Origin: Emiliania huxleyi CCMP1516
Taxonomy: Eukaryota; Haptophyta; Isochrysidales; Noelaerhabdaceae
Direction: 5' to 3'
Assembly: GCF_000372725.1 (NCBI RefSeq)
Contig: NW_005200881.1
Location: 834,850-898,849, forward strand
DNA length: 64,000 nt
A model generated the notes under the pieces. The model was not told the origin of the DNA. It worked only from the letters and a program-made list of their open reading frames with translations, and searched no databases. Position numbers and translations under genes: made by a program. Positions 35,710 to 46,926 of this stretch are shown one piece after another (the stretch's first letter is position 1; each line of letters opens with the position of its first letter).

Positions 35710-38335
35710 ATGGGCGGCCGCCGTCCTTCCGCGCACGGCTTGGCGCGCGGAAAGGCGACCAAGCAACACCACGGCGGCGGCGGCAAGGCGGCGCGGCCCT
35801 CCAAACGCCGGGCTGAGCCCGACTCGGACCCAGACTCCGACTCAGAAACCGAGCCGCAGCGCAAGAAGAAGAAGAAGAAGAAGAACAAGGCGGAGCCTGA
35901 GCCGCCGGGCAAGCTGCGGCTCCTTCCGCCACGGCAGTGGACTCCCGCGCAGCTGCCGCCATTCGTGCGCATCGTTCGTCAACCGGACGCCGGAGGCGCG
36001 GCGGCGGCGGCAGAGGCAGAGGCGGCCCGGCAGCGGCTGCACCTTCGTGTCCCGACGCAGCGGCGCAAAGTGTGCAGCTTCTGGGCCAAGGGCGAGTGCA
36101 AGCGCGGAGCCGCCTGTGCCTTCCTGCACGCCTCCGCAGACGCCGCCGCGGCGTCCGCTCCTCCAGCCTGCCCGCCGCCCGTGTCGTCGCTCGGAGACCC
36201 GTCGCTGCCAAAGCTGGTCGGGAGGGGCATGGTCTCGCTCGGCCACCGGGAGGCGTCGCCGGTCCAGGCGCAGGTGTGGCCCGTCGCCCTCGCCGGCCTC
36301 GACCTGCTCTGCCGCGCGCCGACCGGCTCAGGAGAGACCAGCTGTGTGTGGCGAGGCGGCGGTGGCGAGAGGAAGAGTCCGCGACACGTCCACACACCCG
36401 CGCGCGTAGGCAAGACGCTGGCGTACCTGCTGCCTGCCTTTGCGCACGCCGCCGCGCAGAGCCGCCCCACCCGGCCGGGCGAGGGGCCGCGCGCACTCGT
36501 CCTCGTCCCGACGCGCGAGCTCGCCGTGCAGACACTGTCGGTCGCTCGCTCGCTGCAGCGGGTGAGCGGAGGGCTGCGGGCGGCGGCCGTGTACGGCGGA
36601 GGGCCGCGGGAGGAGCAGGTGTCGGAGCTGGAGGGCTCCTCCCTCGCGCTGCTCGTCGCCACCTGCGGCCGTCTGCTCGACATGCTCGAGGCCCAGGTGG
36701 CGCGATCATGAGTGGCGATCGATGTGGGGTTGGGGGATCGAGTCTGGTTAGAGTCCTCGAGAGTGAAGACTGGAGGCCGACCTGCTCGATGCTCCTCAGG
36801 TGGCGGTGGTGCGGAGCACGACTCTGCTCGTCCTCGACGAGGCGACGCCTCTCCTCTCCCCTCGCCTCTCGCCTCTCCTCTTCCTTCGCCTCTCGCCTCT
36901 ACTCCTCTCCTCTCCTCTCCCCTCTCCGCCCCCTCGCCTCTCCCCTCGCCTCCCCCCTCGCCCCTCCTGTGACCGCCCCTCCCCCCTCCCGCAGGCGGAC
37001 GTCCTCCTCTCGCTTGGCTTCGCGCCCCAGCTCTCCTCCATCCTCGGCCAGCTGCGCCCCGACAGGCGGACTCCCTCCCCTTCCCCTCTCCTCTCGGCGA
37101 CTGCCGCGACCCCCCTCGGAGCTGCCCCCGCACCCTCTTCCCGCAGGCAGACCCTCCTCTTCTCGGCCACGCTGCCGCCCGCCCTCGAGGAGGCTGCGGC
37201 CGGCTGGGCGACCTTTGCCAGCCAGACCCAAGGAGCCTCTCCCCGGCCCCCCTCTCCGTGAACCTTCTCGGAACCGTCCCCGCAAGGTGAGCAGCCCGGT
37301 CCGCGTCTACTGCGAGACCGACGCGCGCGCGGCGGAGGGGGCGGGGGCGGCGGGGGCGCGGGCGGAGGCGGCGGGCGGCGGCGGCGGCGGCGGCGGCGAG
37401 GCGTTTGGTCTGTCGGCAGTGCCTCCGACGGTGAGGGAGAGGTTTGTGCTCTGCCCGGGCGGGCAGCGGCGGTCGGCCCTGCTGGCGGCGCTCTCGGAGA
37501 TGGGAGTCTCGAGGCGCAAGGGCGGCGGAGGAATCGTGCAGGGCGGCGGAGGGGAGGGCGAGGAGGGTGGCGGCCGCAAGGGCGGCGGCAGCGGGCGGCG
37601 CGGGGAGCAGCCTCGCGTGATGGTCTTTGTGGCGGAGATCAAGAGCATCCGCGCGCTCGCGTCGTGCCTCAAGCGGCACGGCATGCGGGCGGGCTCGCTG
37701 CACGGCTCCCTCGAGCAGGCTCGCGCACTCTGCAGGCGCAGGCTTCCAGGGGCGGCTGCCCGTGACGCGTGGGGCGGCCTCTCTTCTGTAGGGCGAGCGC
37801 GAGCAGGTGCTGCGCGACTTCCGCGCGGGCACCGCACCAGCGCTGCTCAGCGCGGACTCGCTCCATTCAAGGAGGACCAGCACCGGGTTAATATTGAGTA
37901 GGCACCAGCGCAGTGCTGCTCTGCACGGACGTGGCGTCGCGCGGCGTCGACATCGCGCGTCTCACCGGCGTGGTCAACTTTGACCCGCCCGCCTCCACCG
38001 CCCAGTACGTCCACCGCGCGGGCCGCACCGGCCGGCAAGGCGCGCACGGCTGCGTCGTCTCTCTGCTGCGGCCGGGCGCCGAGTGCGGTGCCTTTGCGCT
38101 CGGCGCCGCCCGCCTCTTTGAGCAGGCGAAGCGCGCGATCCCCGAGGAGCTGGAGGCCTACCTCGCGACAGCCGGCTCTGCAGCCGACGCGCGGCTACCT
38201 GCACGAGGCCCGGAATGTCAGGCTGCTCCTGCCGCTGCTGCGCCTATTGTTCCTTCGGCGGCTGCACCTGCAGCGAAGCCTGCAACGCAGAGCCTTGCCG
38301 ACTTTGCAGCCGCGTTTGCCATCGGAGATCTCTGA
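35710..38335 (+). CDS. CCCH zinc-finger DEAD-box RNA helicase
   Basis: ATP-dependent RNA helicase, about eight exons. The N-terminus is Lys/Arg-rich (nuclear signal-like). A CCCH finger (CSFWAKGECKRGAACAFLH) precedes the helicase core. Motifs in order: Q-motif region SPVQAQVWP, motif I APTGSGKT, Ia VPTRELAVQ, DEAD split by an intron (DEA/D), SAT in TLLFSATLPP, VMVFVAEIKSIRAL, SLHGSLEQ, DVASRGVDIARL and HRAGRTGR. Resolved introns: 36332-36409 (GA-AG by frame), 36697-36799 (GT-AG), 36842-36994 (GC-AG) and 37066-37146 (GC-AG). One more near 37830-37905 reads GC-AG, with GGCACC at both boundaries. Exon 3 is only 42 nt. Splicing around 37200-37290 and 37715-37790 is uncertain. The CCCH-DEAD combination suggests a role in mRNA or rRNA metabolism. 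Confidence 0.85.
36842..36994 (+). repeat. CCTCTCCCCTCG-type pyrimidine repeat in a helicase intron
   Basis: CCTCTCCCCTCGCCTCTCGCC-like units fill the intron that separates DEA from D of the DEAD box. The purine/pyrimidine bias mirrors the ferrochelatase intron 2 repeat. Confidence 0.85.
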
Positions 38336-38572
38336 TTGTTGTGGTCAAATATTCCTCCGCACCGCGCACAACCACAAGGGAAAAAAACAAAATTCTCTTC
38401 TTCCGGCTAGTCGCCGACCACACGCACACCCACAAAGAACCCTGCACAAAGATCGCAAGGGCGGGGACCTGTTCCTTTTTACCCTCCTCCTAGTAGAGGT
38501 GTCCGTTTTATTTATTTATTGGGCGGCGGCGCTAGTCCAGAGCGGCACGTTCGGGCGATGCGTCGAACCGTC

Positions 38573-38857
38573 TCACTCCGCAGCGGGCTCTTCCTCTGCA
38601 GCCGCCGCCGCCGCCGCCTCAGCCTCCTCCTTGGCCTTGGCCCGCGCCTCCGCCTCCACAGCGGCCTTGGCGGCCGCCTCCCGCTTCAGCCTCGCCGCCT
38701 CGCGTCCCTTTGTCCGTGGGGACGGGCCGCGGAGGCGCTCGGCGTATGGGGCCTTCATGGTGATCTGGGCGGTGCGGGAGAGCGCTGGCGCGAGGGATAG
38801 AGCGCTGGCGCCGAGGGATAGGAAGGCTAGGAGCAGTAGCGTGACGATCGATGTCAT
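38573..38857 (-). CDS. Small Ala/Glu/Lys-rich protein with signal peptide
   Basis: 94 residues, single exon, not assigned to a family. Residues 1-20 (MTSIVTLLLLAFLSLGASAL) are a clear signal peptide with an Ala-x-Ala-like cut site. Residues 45-94 are a charged, Ala-rich helix likely to form a coiled coil. In algae with secondary plastids such a bipartite N-terminus can mark plastid import, so either a secreted or a plastid protein is possible. The open frame could be chance in GC-rich DNA, but the signal peptide followed by a helix argues for a real gene. Confidence 0.5.
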   Translation of the reverse strand: MTSIVTLLLLAFLSLGASALSLAPALSRTAQITMKAPYAERLRGPSPRTKGREAARLKREAAAKAAVEAEARAKAKEEAEAAAAAAAEEEPAAE

Positions 38858-38916
38858 CTCTGGGCTCGAGCTGGCTCCGTGCGAGAACGACTGTCGCGCG
38901 TTTTCTTTCGCTCTCT

Positions 38917-39850
38917 GTTTTCTTTCTTTCTTTTACGCTGGCTGGCACATCCTTGAGACGCGCGAGGGCAGCCTCCTTAAAGGCAATGGGGTCTAGATTT
39001 GGAGCGCTCGCCGAAGAGATGTACGACAAAATAGCGCCCGTGATTGCCTGCACGCTGCCAGCACTGACAGACTACTCCCTGCCCGAAAGGAAGAAAGAGA
39101 GAGGAGCTCGCCGGAGAGGTGACGAGTGAACTACAGGTAGTGGGGAAGGCAGCTTCGATTGCCATACAGACATGGGTGCGAAACAACGACAAGACCAAGG
39201 CACGGGCAGAGGAGCGAGAGAAGAACATAGGATGGATAGGGCGCCTGTTCACGGCATGGAGGGTGGGCCACGCTGAACGTAGAGCCGAACGAGAGGAAGC
39301 CGGGGAAGACGACTCCGAGGAGGACGAAACACCAGTGCGCAGTGGTAATCCCGCCGTCAGCTGTCACGATATACCCGAAGGGAACCCCAGTGCCAACACC
39401 TAGGCCAACACCGACCGTTGAGGATGAGGTACAAGTGCTCGAAACGAGAGTAGACCTGAGCAACGACATGACTTGGCGGCAAATGATCGGAGTGGGAGTC
39501 AGAAATGTGGTCCTTCTCGCAGAGAGAGCGAGAGAAGCAGCGAGTCAGAGCAAGGGATCGGCAGCGGCGTTTCAGAACGAGGCCGAGGAGAGCGATGAGT
39601 CAGAGGATGAAACAGCAGGAGAGAGAACGAGGACGAGAGTGGGAAGAACGCGAGGTGGCATGAAGGTCGCTGCGAGAATTGGTGAGAAACTGTGCGAAGA
39701 GAGATAGGAAGTGGTAGACGCCCGAGGGTGGGCGACGGCTAGCACCACACTTCTCCCCTTGAAATCCCTGTGTGGTGGCGGCGTGCCGTCCTCCCATCCC
39801 TCCCTTGGGTTGTCTGTTTTCTTTCTTTCTTTCAGCACGCTGGCACGACA
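38917..39850 (+). other. Unrecognised coding-like stretch between short direct repeats
   Basis: Between copies of TGTTTTCTTTCTTTC followed by CGCTGGC (38917-38955 and 39813-39850) lies about 700 bp less GC-rich than the neighbours. It has coding-like open stretches in more than one frame: charged, Arg/Glu-rich segments and a PTPRPTPT linker (about 39385-39410). I recognise no family. It may be a decayed gene or the remnant of a mobile element bounded by the direct repeats. No hallmark domain is visible, so no element class can be named. Confidence 0.35.
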
Positions 39851-39980
39851 AGGGCGCGGACTGGCGCGGACTGGCACACACACACACACACACTGGCTCA
39901 CGTGCGAAGAAGAATTTTCGCTTCTGCGAGGACCATTTTGCCATCCCTCCCTTGGGGGGCCTTTTCTTTCTTTCGGCCCT
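39797..39980 (+). repeat. Two further copies of the dispersed CCATCCCTCCCTTGG motif
   Basis: A partial copy lies at about 39797-39831. A fuller copy at 39908-39978 includes GAAGAATTTTCGC, then CCATCCCTCCCTTGG, then TTTTCTTTCTTTC, matching 29050-29145. A short (CA)n run lies between them at 39877-39893. Confidence 0.65.
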
Positions 39981-40265
39981 TTTGCTCGTAGCCCGTCCCC
40001 GAGCATCCGGCCCACTGGGTGCGCTTCATAGCTCCCCGGCCCTGGATGTGAGGAGTATCTAGATACTCGTGTGCTCCAAGTGGTGGGAGGATACCAGATA
40101 GAGAGATAATATTAGAGGGAGGGCGAGACGATCGAGGGGTTCCGTGCCATGCGGAATCGACCCTATCAAGTGCTCAAGTGCTCAAGATATTAGAACCAAG
40201 AGAAGCTTTTGGTTACATGTACATGTACAGCGATGCGCACTACCTCTCCGCGTACGCTTGGCCCC

Positions 40266-40500
40266 AGACAAGGTTATGGGAGCGGCCATAACAGGTGTTA
40301 TGGCTGTTATGGCTGGCTACTCATAACACCCCATAACACCTCATAACACCTCATAACACCTCCATCGCTGTTATGGCTGTCATGCCCACCCTACCATAAC
40401 ACCTCATAACACCTCATAACACCTCATAGCACTCATAACACCTCCCACTGGTTTTTATGACAGCCAGCATAACAACCTCATAACAGCTGTTATGACTCGG
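40266..40500. repeat. CATAACACCT minisatellite with palindromes
   Basis: Tandem CATAACACCT units (about ten) are flanked by the complementary unit TGTTATGGC, so the array can fold on itself. CATAACAGCTGTTATG (40479-40494) is a perfect 16-bp palindrome. A related palindrome, CCCATAACATGTTATGGG, lies at 41335-41352. The DNA is clearly more AT-rich than the window average. Confidence 0.85.
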
Positions 40501-40904
40501 CCAAAACCGAATATTTGACCCCTGTGGCCCACGGATTTTTTCTTTTGGAGCCCCGCCGCGCAAAAGCAAGACAGAAAACATACAGGTGTATCATATACAC
40601 CCCAAAGGAGGGGCGCCGCGCGTATCCCGGTGTTTCTTCAAGAAAAATCTTCTTTTTGGAGCGCCCGCCCCGCGTAGCTACTACCAGCCAACCATGGCCT
40701 ACCGGATGAAGATGTTCAAGAGCCAGAAGCCCTCGCATTGACCTGCGCGTCTCCGACTTCAAGGCAGATTCCCGGCTTCAACTGTGTGCTGTCTGTGTAC
40801 TGTGACGGAGGAGACGAGCACACGAGACGTACATCGCTGTGCTCTGAGATCCGAGATGCGTGGGCCATCGACGCGTTCTTCACCTTCCTACCTACTTACC
40901 TTTT

Positions 40905-41030
40905 AACGCTACTGCGTACTTTTAGTAGTTAAACTCACTTTTTAGTAGTTACTGACGTAAATCTCACACTTTTGTAGTAGTTAAACTCGCGGGTGGAATC
41001 GTCCTTTTTAATCTCACTACTCAAAAGTGT
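40905..41030. repeat. TTTTAGTAGTTA-type AT-rich repeat
   Basis: Degenerate direct copies of ACTTTTAGTAGTTAAACTC occur three times with spacing of about 30-55 bp, ending in an inverted piece (ACTACTCAAAAGTG). The function is unknown. It lies in the gene-poor 38.9-41.6 kb interval. Confidence 0.7.
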
Positions 41031-41606
41031 CAGCTACGTAGGATATGGATATGGATCGCAACGACCAACGTCAAGTGATTTATACCCCGTTTGACTACTA
41101 ATCTTCACAAACAAAACACAAACGAATGCAAGGCAGGTTGAGTGTTATTGAATTTAACTTCAGGGCAAAAGATAAGTAAAAATATTTGCGCCGATCGATG
41201 CCGAACCTCGCGCGCGGCAGCGCGCGAAGCCGAAGGCCGAAGCGAAAATTCCAGAGCGGCGAGCAGTTTTCGGCGTGGCCTCTCGGGCCATAAGCATAGC
41301 ACCGAGGACCCGCAGCGGCTCTCGCGAAGCAGCACCCATAACATGTTATGGGCTGCTATGCGCCCTATGCCCAGAGAGCCATAACACCATAACAATAACT
41401 GTGTCAGGGGGCAAGTACGCGCGTCGCTCGGAGAGCTCACATGCTACATTCTAGACGCCCGGCACGCGTACCTCTAGGGAGGTGTGCGTGTGGGAAGTGA
41501 CGACACGAGTGGCGGCGCAGCCGCAGGAGCCACACCGCACAAATGGTTGGCATGCGGCGGCGCGGCGGGGAGTGCATGGGCGGGTCACCGAGCCGCAACG
41601 CCGCCC
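41031..41606. other. Gap left of the PP2C-like gene
   Basis: No supported gene. It contains the 18-bp palindrome at 41335-41352 and a GC-palindromic patch near 41210-41230 (CGCGCGCGGCAGCGCGCG). The 3' end of the PP2C-like transcript probably extends into it. Confidence 0.4.
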
Positions 41607-43303
41607 TCACGAGAAGAAGGGCAGCCAGGAGAGGGCGGACCGGGGCCGGGGCCGGTCGTCGGCCGCCTCGGCGCTCGCGGTCGAGACGCGCAGCACGGTC
41701 GCGGTGGCGGCGGGCGGGTCGGCGCTGTCGATGCGCGCGCGCCTCGGGGGTGCGGCCGGCGGCGGCGAGACGTCCGGCGTCGCGGCGCCGCTCGAGAAGG
41801 CCGAGTCCTGTGGCGTCGCGTCGGTCGTCCTGTCCCATCGCGACTTGCCGTGGAGCGCGCTCGGCTTGAGCGGCGCGCGGGAGCGGCCGGCGGCGTGCGA
41901 CGCGCCGACGCGCAGCACCGCGCACGCGGACAGCCGGCGGGGCTGTAGGCGGCCCGACTGGTCGCCCTGCAGGTAGGAGCGGCGCTGGACGGCGACGGCC
42001 TACGGAGGGGGAGGGGGGGCGGGGGGCGAGTTGTGATTAGGACGGCGCCTTTGGGGGGGGGTCTGCAGTGCGTGTCTGGGTGTGTGCGTGTGCAGCTCGC
42101 ACGCCTCGATGAGTAGCTGCGCCGCCGACTGGGCGCAGGGGGCGCGCCGGATGAGCGCAAAAGCGGCGGAGACGTCGATCTCGTCGAGGACGGAGGCCGA
42201 TGCGAGGAGGAGGTCGCACTGGCCGGCCGGCAGGGGGACGGTGGAGCAGGAGGGGGTGGGCAGCAGCAGCCCGCTCTGCGCGCGAGGGGGGGGGCGAGGG
42301 GAGGGGGGCGGTGGAGCCGCGAGTCGGTCGGGCGGAGGGAGGGGCAGAGGCGGAGGCGGGAAGGAAGGGGCGAGGGGGGGAGGGGGGCGGGTGCGCCACG
42401 CGCCCTCCCAGTGCCGAGCGAGCCGATGCACCTCGCCGTCTCGTGCCCGCCCGGCCAGATGAGCAGCGGCCCTCGCGGCTGGCCGTCCTGGCTGGCGGTG
42501 TGGGCGAGGCAGCCGCCCGACGCCTCGACTCGAGCCCTCTCGGCCGCGCAGTCTTGCACGCGGTGGTTGCGGGAGAGGAGGGTCGGCGGGGAGGTCCGCG
42601 AGGCGAGCACGGCGACGCACGTGCCGAGGTGGCAGGTCGTCACCTCTCCCCGCGAGTGGTTCACGGCGCACAGGACGAGCGTGCACGCGGCGGCGCACTT
42701 GGCGAGCTTCGGGTGGTCCCGCAGGGCGGTGGCCTGCGCCTCTTTGAAGAAGGAACGGCCGGCGCGGCGCAGCGACTTGCCGCTCCCGTCCTCCTCCGCC
42801 CCCGCAACCACCAGCCGCGCGACGTGTTTCGAGCACCAGACGAGGATCGCGTGCGCCAGCCGGCGCTCCGTCTCCTTTGCAGCGGCGCTGGAAGCGGTAT
42901 TGCTGGCCGGCACCGCCACAAACGCCAGGGTCACGCCCTCGCCGCCGATGATCACGTGTTCGACCTTTGCGCAGGCGCGTCTGCCATAGGCGTCGGTGAT
43001 CTGGGCGCGGCCTCCGCTCACCGAGCGAGGCGCCGGCACCGGGAAGGCCTGCTCGATGGCGGTGGAGAGCAGGGTGGCCTGCTTGGCCTGCCGCTCGGCG
43101 GCGGCGGCTTTCCTCGCCACGGAGCTGCTGAGCGCGAGAGCCTCCATCTCGTCCTCGATCTGATCCATCGCGCCGCCCGCCGACAGTCCGCGGCGGCCCG
43201 CCTCGTCCTCGACGTCATGCCTCTCGGACGAATCGCCCATCGCCCACGTGAGCAGCTCGCCGTCCCGGCTGCCAGCTCGAGGCAATTGACTAGTGCACGC
43301 CAT
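41607..43303 (-). CDS. PP2C-like protein phosphatase (possibly degenerate)
   Basis: Exon 1 runs from 43303 (a second Met at 43240 is possible) to about 42420. It contains a PP2C-like core: FVAVPASN, a ALRDHPKLAKCAAACTLVLC helix-strand, TCHLGTCVAVLAS in place of the GDSR strand, LLSRNHRVQDCAAERARVEASGG (cf. LTxDHKxxxxxExxRIxxxGG), then GGHETARCIGSLG. A second exon near 42200-42090 gives CDLLLASASVLDEIDVSAAF, the usual DGLWD strand, but with SASVLDE in place of the metal-binding DG. A last exon ends near 41607. Several metal-ligand Asp residues are replaced, so it may be a pseudophosphatase. Introns are C-rich and their borders are uncertain. Confidence 0.6.
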
Positions 43304-44465
43304 TGGGGGCGGGAGCACCAACCCAAACTGTCGCCGAGATCCGAGCTTGACGGGAGAACACCGACGTGAGACGGTTAGAGGATCATGCTACTTCTGTTTC
43401 TCATCTTTTGCTCACATTAGCACAGATTGGGGGAGTCTCCCCTCGCTCTGACGCTCCGGGACGTGCGCGGAGGAGACCCCGCGACATCGGTTGACGTTGA
43501 GGGAAGCTAGTGCTTTTGGCTCGCGCCGGGCGGGGCAATTTGAGAGAGATTTTTGAAAACCAACAAGAAATCACGGCTCCCACAGTGATTTGGGCTCGGC
43601 AGCTTGTCAGCCTTTCTTGCAATTTGTAGAAGACCCCACAGCCCATACACCATGATAAAATTGGGTCGCTCCTCAATCTTCCTCATCGCAGACCCTGTCA
43701 GCAGAGTCCTCCTCCGGGAATGTACGTAAGAGCCACATACGCTGAAAGCGCGCTCCCTGTCCCTTTTCTCCCAGTAAGCTAAAGTAAGCACTGAGAAAGA
43801 GAAATAAAACCTCGGCAAGACTTGAGCGACGGTTACGCCATCCCATGTAAAATCTGAGGCAAAATTGAGGAATCGACAAAATACCCAGGCGGTCGCAGGG
43901 TAATTTCCAGGTCTACACGTTCTCCGCAATTTCCCGGCATTTTGACGATTGAGAGCCCAAAAATTTGACGATTTCCACGCACCACGGAGTTTTCCCGGGA
44001 AAATAGAGAGGAAAAGAGAGGGTGCTGTAGAGAAAAAAGGAAAGGAAAACAGACGGGGTGCGAGAGGAAAACCTCGTACAGCCTAACCGGAAACCCTTGT
44101 CAGGCCAAGCCTTAATAGAGAGAGAGAGAGGAGAGAGAAGAGAGTTTTGTTTTGTAGCCTTAGTATGAGCGGCCCGATACTTGGAGCACTTGAACGTCGT
44201 GTTTTGTTTTAGGTTTTTAGGTTCGTTGTGGTGCTCTTGCGATCGGCGGTTAGTGGTGCACTAACCGTTACTCTAACCCCGATAAATCCTTCGGAGTCGC
44301 TCCTTATCGCAAGCCCTGTCAGCAGTCCTCCTTTCCGAGTTTCCGTGATTTAGAGTCAGTGGCCGCCAGAAAACACGCCTGCGTGGATCGCGTCACACCA
44401 ATCCTCGCTACCCAACGCGGCCAAAGGATATCCACCTCGAGTCAGTAATACGAGCGTCACTTTGT

Positions 44466-44602
44466 ACCCACCCCCCCTACTTCGTGGGGACCCCCCCGCC
44501 GGTCGGTGGTCTGCCCCCGAGGTGGACCGGACCCCCCCTCCGGTCGGTCGCTCTCTCGGCGGCGGGAGGTGTGACGACCGACCCCCCCCTCGGTCGGTGT
44601 CC
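44466..44602. repeat. C-run hairpin cluster 1 (CCGGACCCCCCCTCCGG type)
   Basis: Four units, each of which is a C7-8 run inside short complementary arms, such as CGACCGACCCCCCCCTCGGTC. A second cluster with near-identical units lies at 45108-45225 in the same orientation, so the roughly 500 bp between is bracketed. Confidence 0.8.
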
Positions 44603-45107
44603 TTGCCGTGAGCCCCCTGAAACGCTCTCCCTCCTTCTCGCGAACCGCCACGTGGGCGCTTCGAAATCGCCGGTTTTCACTATGAAAACTAGTCACGCAG
44701 CCAAGCGCCAAGGAGACTTCTTCGCCGAGGCCCGAGCGAGCCCGACCCCACACATGCATGTGGAGCATCTACGCAGTCGCAGGCCTGGTCCTGCTTGCCG
44801 TCACTTTGTACTCCAGACTTCTCCGCAGTACGCGCGCATCGTCCCTTCCGATGACTACGATGACTTGCCAGACTTGATCGACACATCGCCGCCGCCGTCA
44901 CCGGGCTCATCGGCTTCCGAGAGTCGCCCAAGCGACAGCGAATGGCAATCGATGGACGCCGCTTCTGGAGCAACTCAGTTAATCGCGACATGCTGCGCGT
45001 TGCGCGCGGGCAGAGCTATGCCGGCAACATGATCTGCCTCGCACCCGGTCTTCGCGTCTCCAAATTTCCCCTGGACCATGATGCCACCGTGTGCGGTGTG
45101 ACCCTCG

Positions 45108-45225
45108 AGCCAACCCGACCGACCCCCCCCTCGGTCTGCGCTCCGACCGACCGGACCCCCCCTTCGGTCTGCGGTATTCCGCGGCCGCCGACCGGACCCC
45201 CCCTGCGGTCGGTCGGTCTGCGCTG
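45108..45225. repeat. C-run hairpin cluster 2
   Basis: Three units with the same design as cluster 1 (CGACCGACCCCCCCCTCGGT at 45116). Each could form a small hairpin with an all-C loop on one strand and all-G on the other. Together the clusters may mark the ends of an inserted element or a shared expansion-prone motif. Confidence 0.8.
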
Positions 45226-45306
45226 GGCGCTCAAACCGCGAAGTCGGCCTGTTCACTACAAGATGACGCTCGTATAAGAAAAAGAATTCCGTGGTGCGGC
45301 ACGTGA

Positions 45307-46312
<1,006 letters not shown>

Positions 46313-46926
46313 GCCCGTGCGAGCACGCGTCTTGTGTGGGCGTCATAACGTAGATTCATGAGTCAGTCAGTCTCACCGCCGTCTTATATGATTATGAAGA
46401 GAGGGATTTTCCGTTGTCTATGCACATGTGACCCATAAGAGTAGATACATCCCCGCCCCTCGGACACCACCCGACAATGCGCATGCGCGAATTCCCACGA
46501 CCCACGTGTGCCCCGCCGGGGACTAAAGTCCGGGGCCCGGCGCCAACACGAGCCCGCCTCCCGGAGACAAGCACGTGGCGGCTGACATCGCGCGCGCCCC
46601 CAAGAATCCGAGCGCCCCCCGTCCGCCCTCCCTCGACAATCACACACCGGACGAACGCGACGCGCGCTGCGACAACGTCATGCTCTCGCCTACGCCACAG
46701 AAAGCGGCCACAGACGCACCTCACGTGCCAAGCTGCCAACGTCTCAACTGCATCTCCGCCGCGGGGCACGGGAGCCAACCCTAGCTTCGTTACTGCTGCG
46801 GCGGCCCGGAGCGGAGCCGGCCTCCGCAGCCCAGGGCACGGCTCCCGCGCCTCGGCCCCGGCCGCGCCTCCGCAGACCCCACCAGCCACGGCCTGGCGTC
46901 GGCCGGGCTCCTCGGGCGCGGCGAGG
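46313..46926. other. Gap between convergent S27a and NHL-BTB genes
   Basis: About 610 bp that must contain both 3' untranslated regions. No gene is recognised. Confidence 0.5.

Noticed and set aside
36329-36345. Reading the helicase P-loop as a degenerate GSGET
   Set aside because: Joining TCAG to GCAAGACG across a short intron restores the canonical GSGKT and the frame, so a spliced site is the better reading.
38917-39850. Virus-like or LTR element
   Set aside because: No capsid, envelope, integrase, reverse transcriptase or polymerase signature is visible here or elsewhere in the window. The flanking repeats are too short to be called LTRs.
40266-40500. CATAACACCT array as a CRISPR-like array or telomere
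   Set aside because: The units are contiguous without unique spacers, the organism is eukaryotic, and the unit does not resemble known telomeric repeats.
43507-43929. Minus-strand 140-codon frame
   Set aside because: No family resemblance. It overlaps dispersed repeat motifs and has no supporting exon structure.
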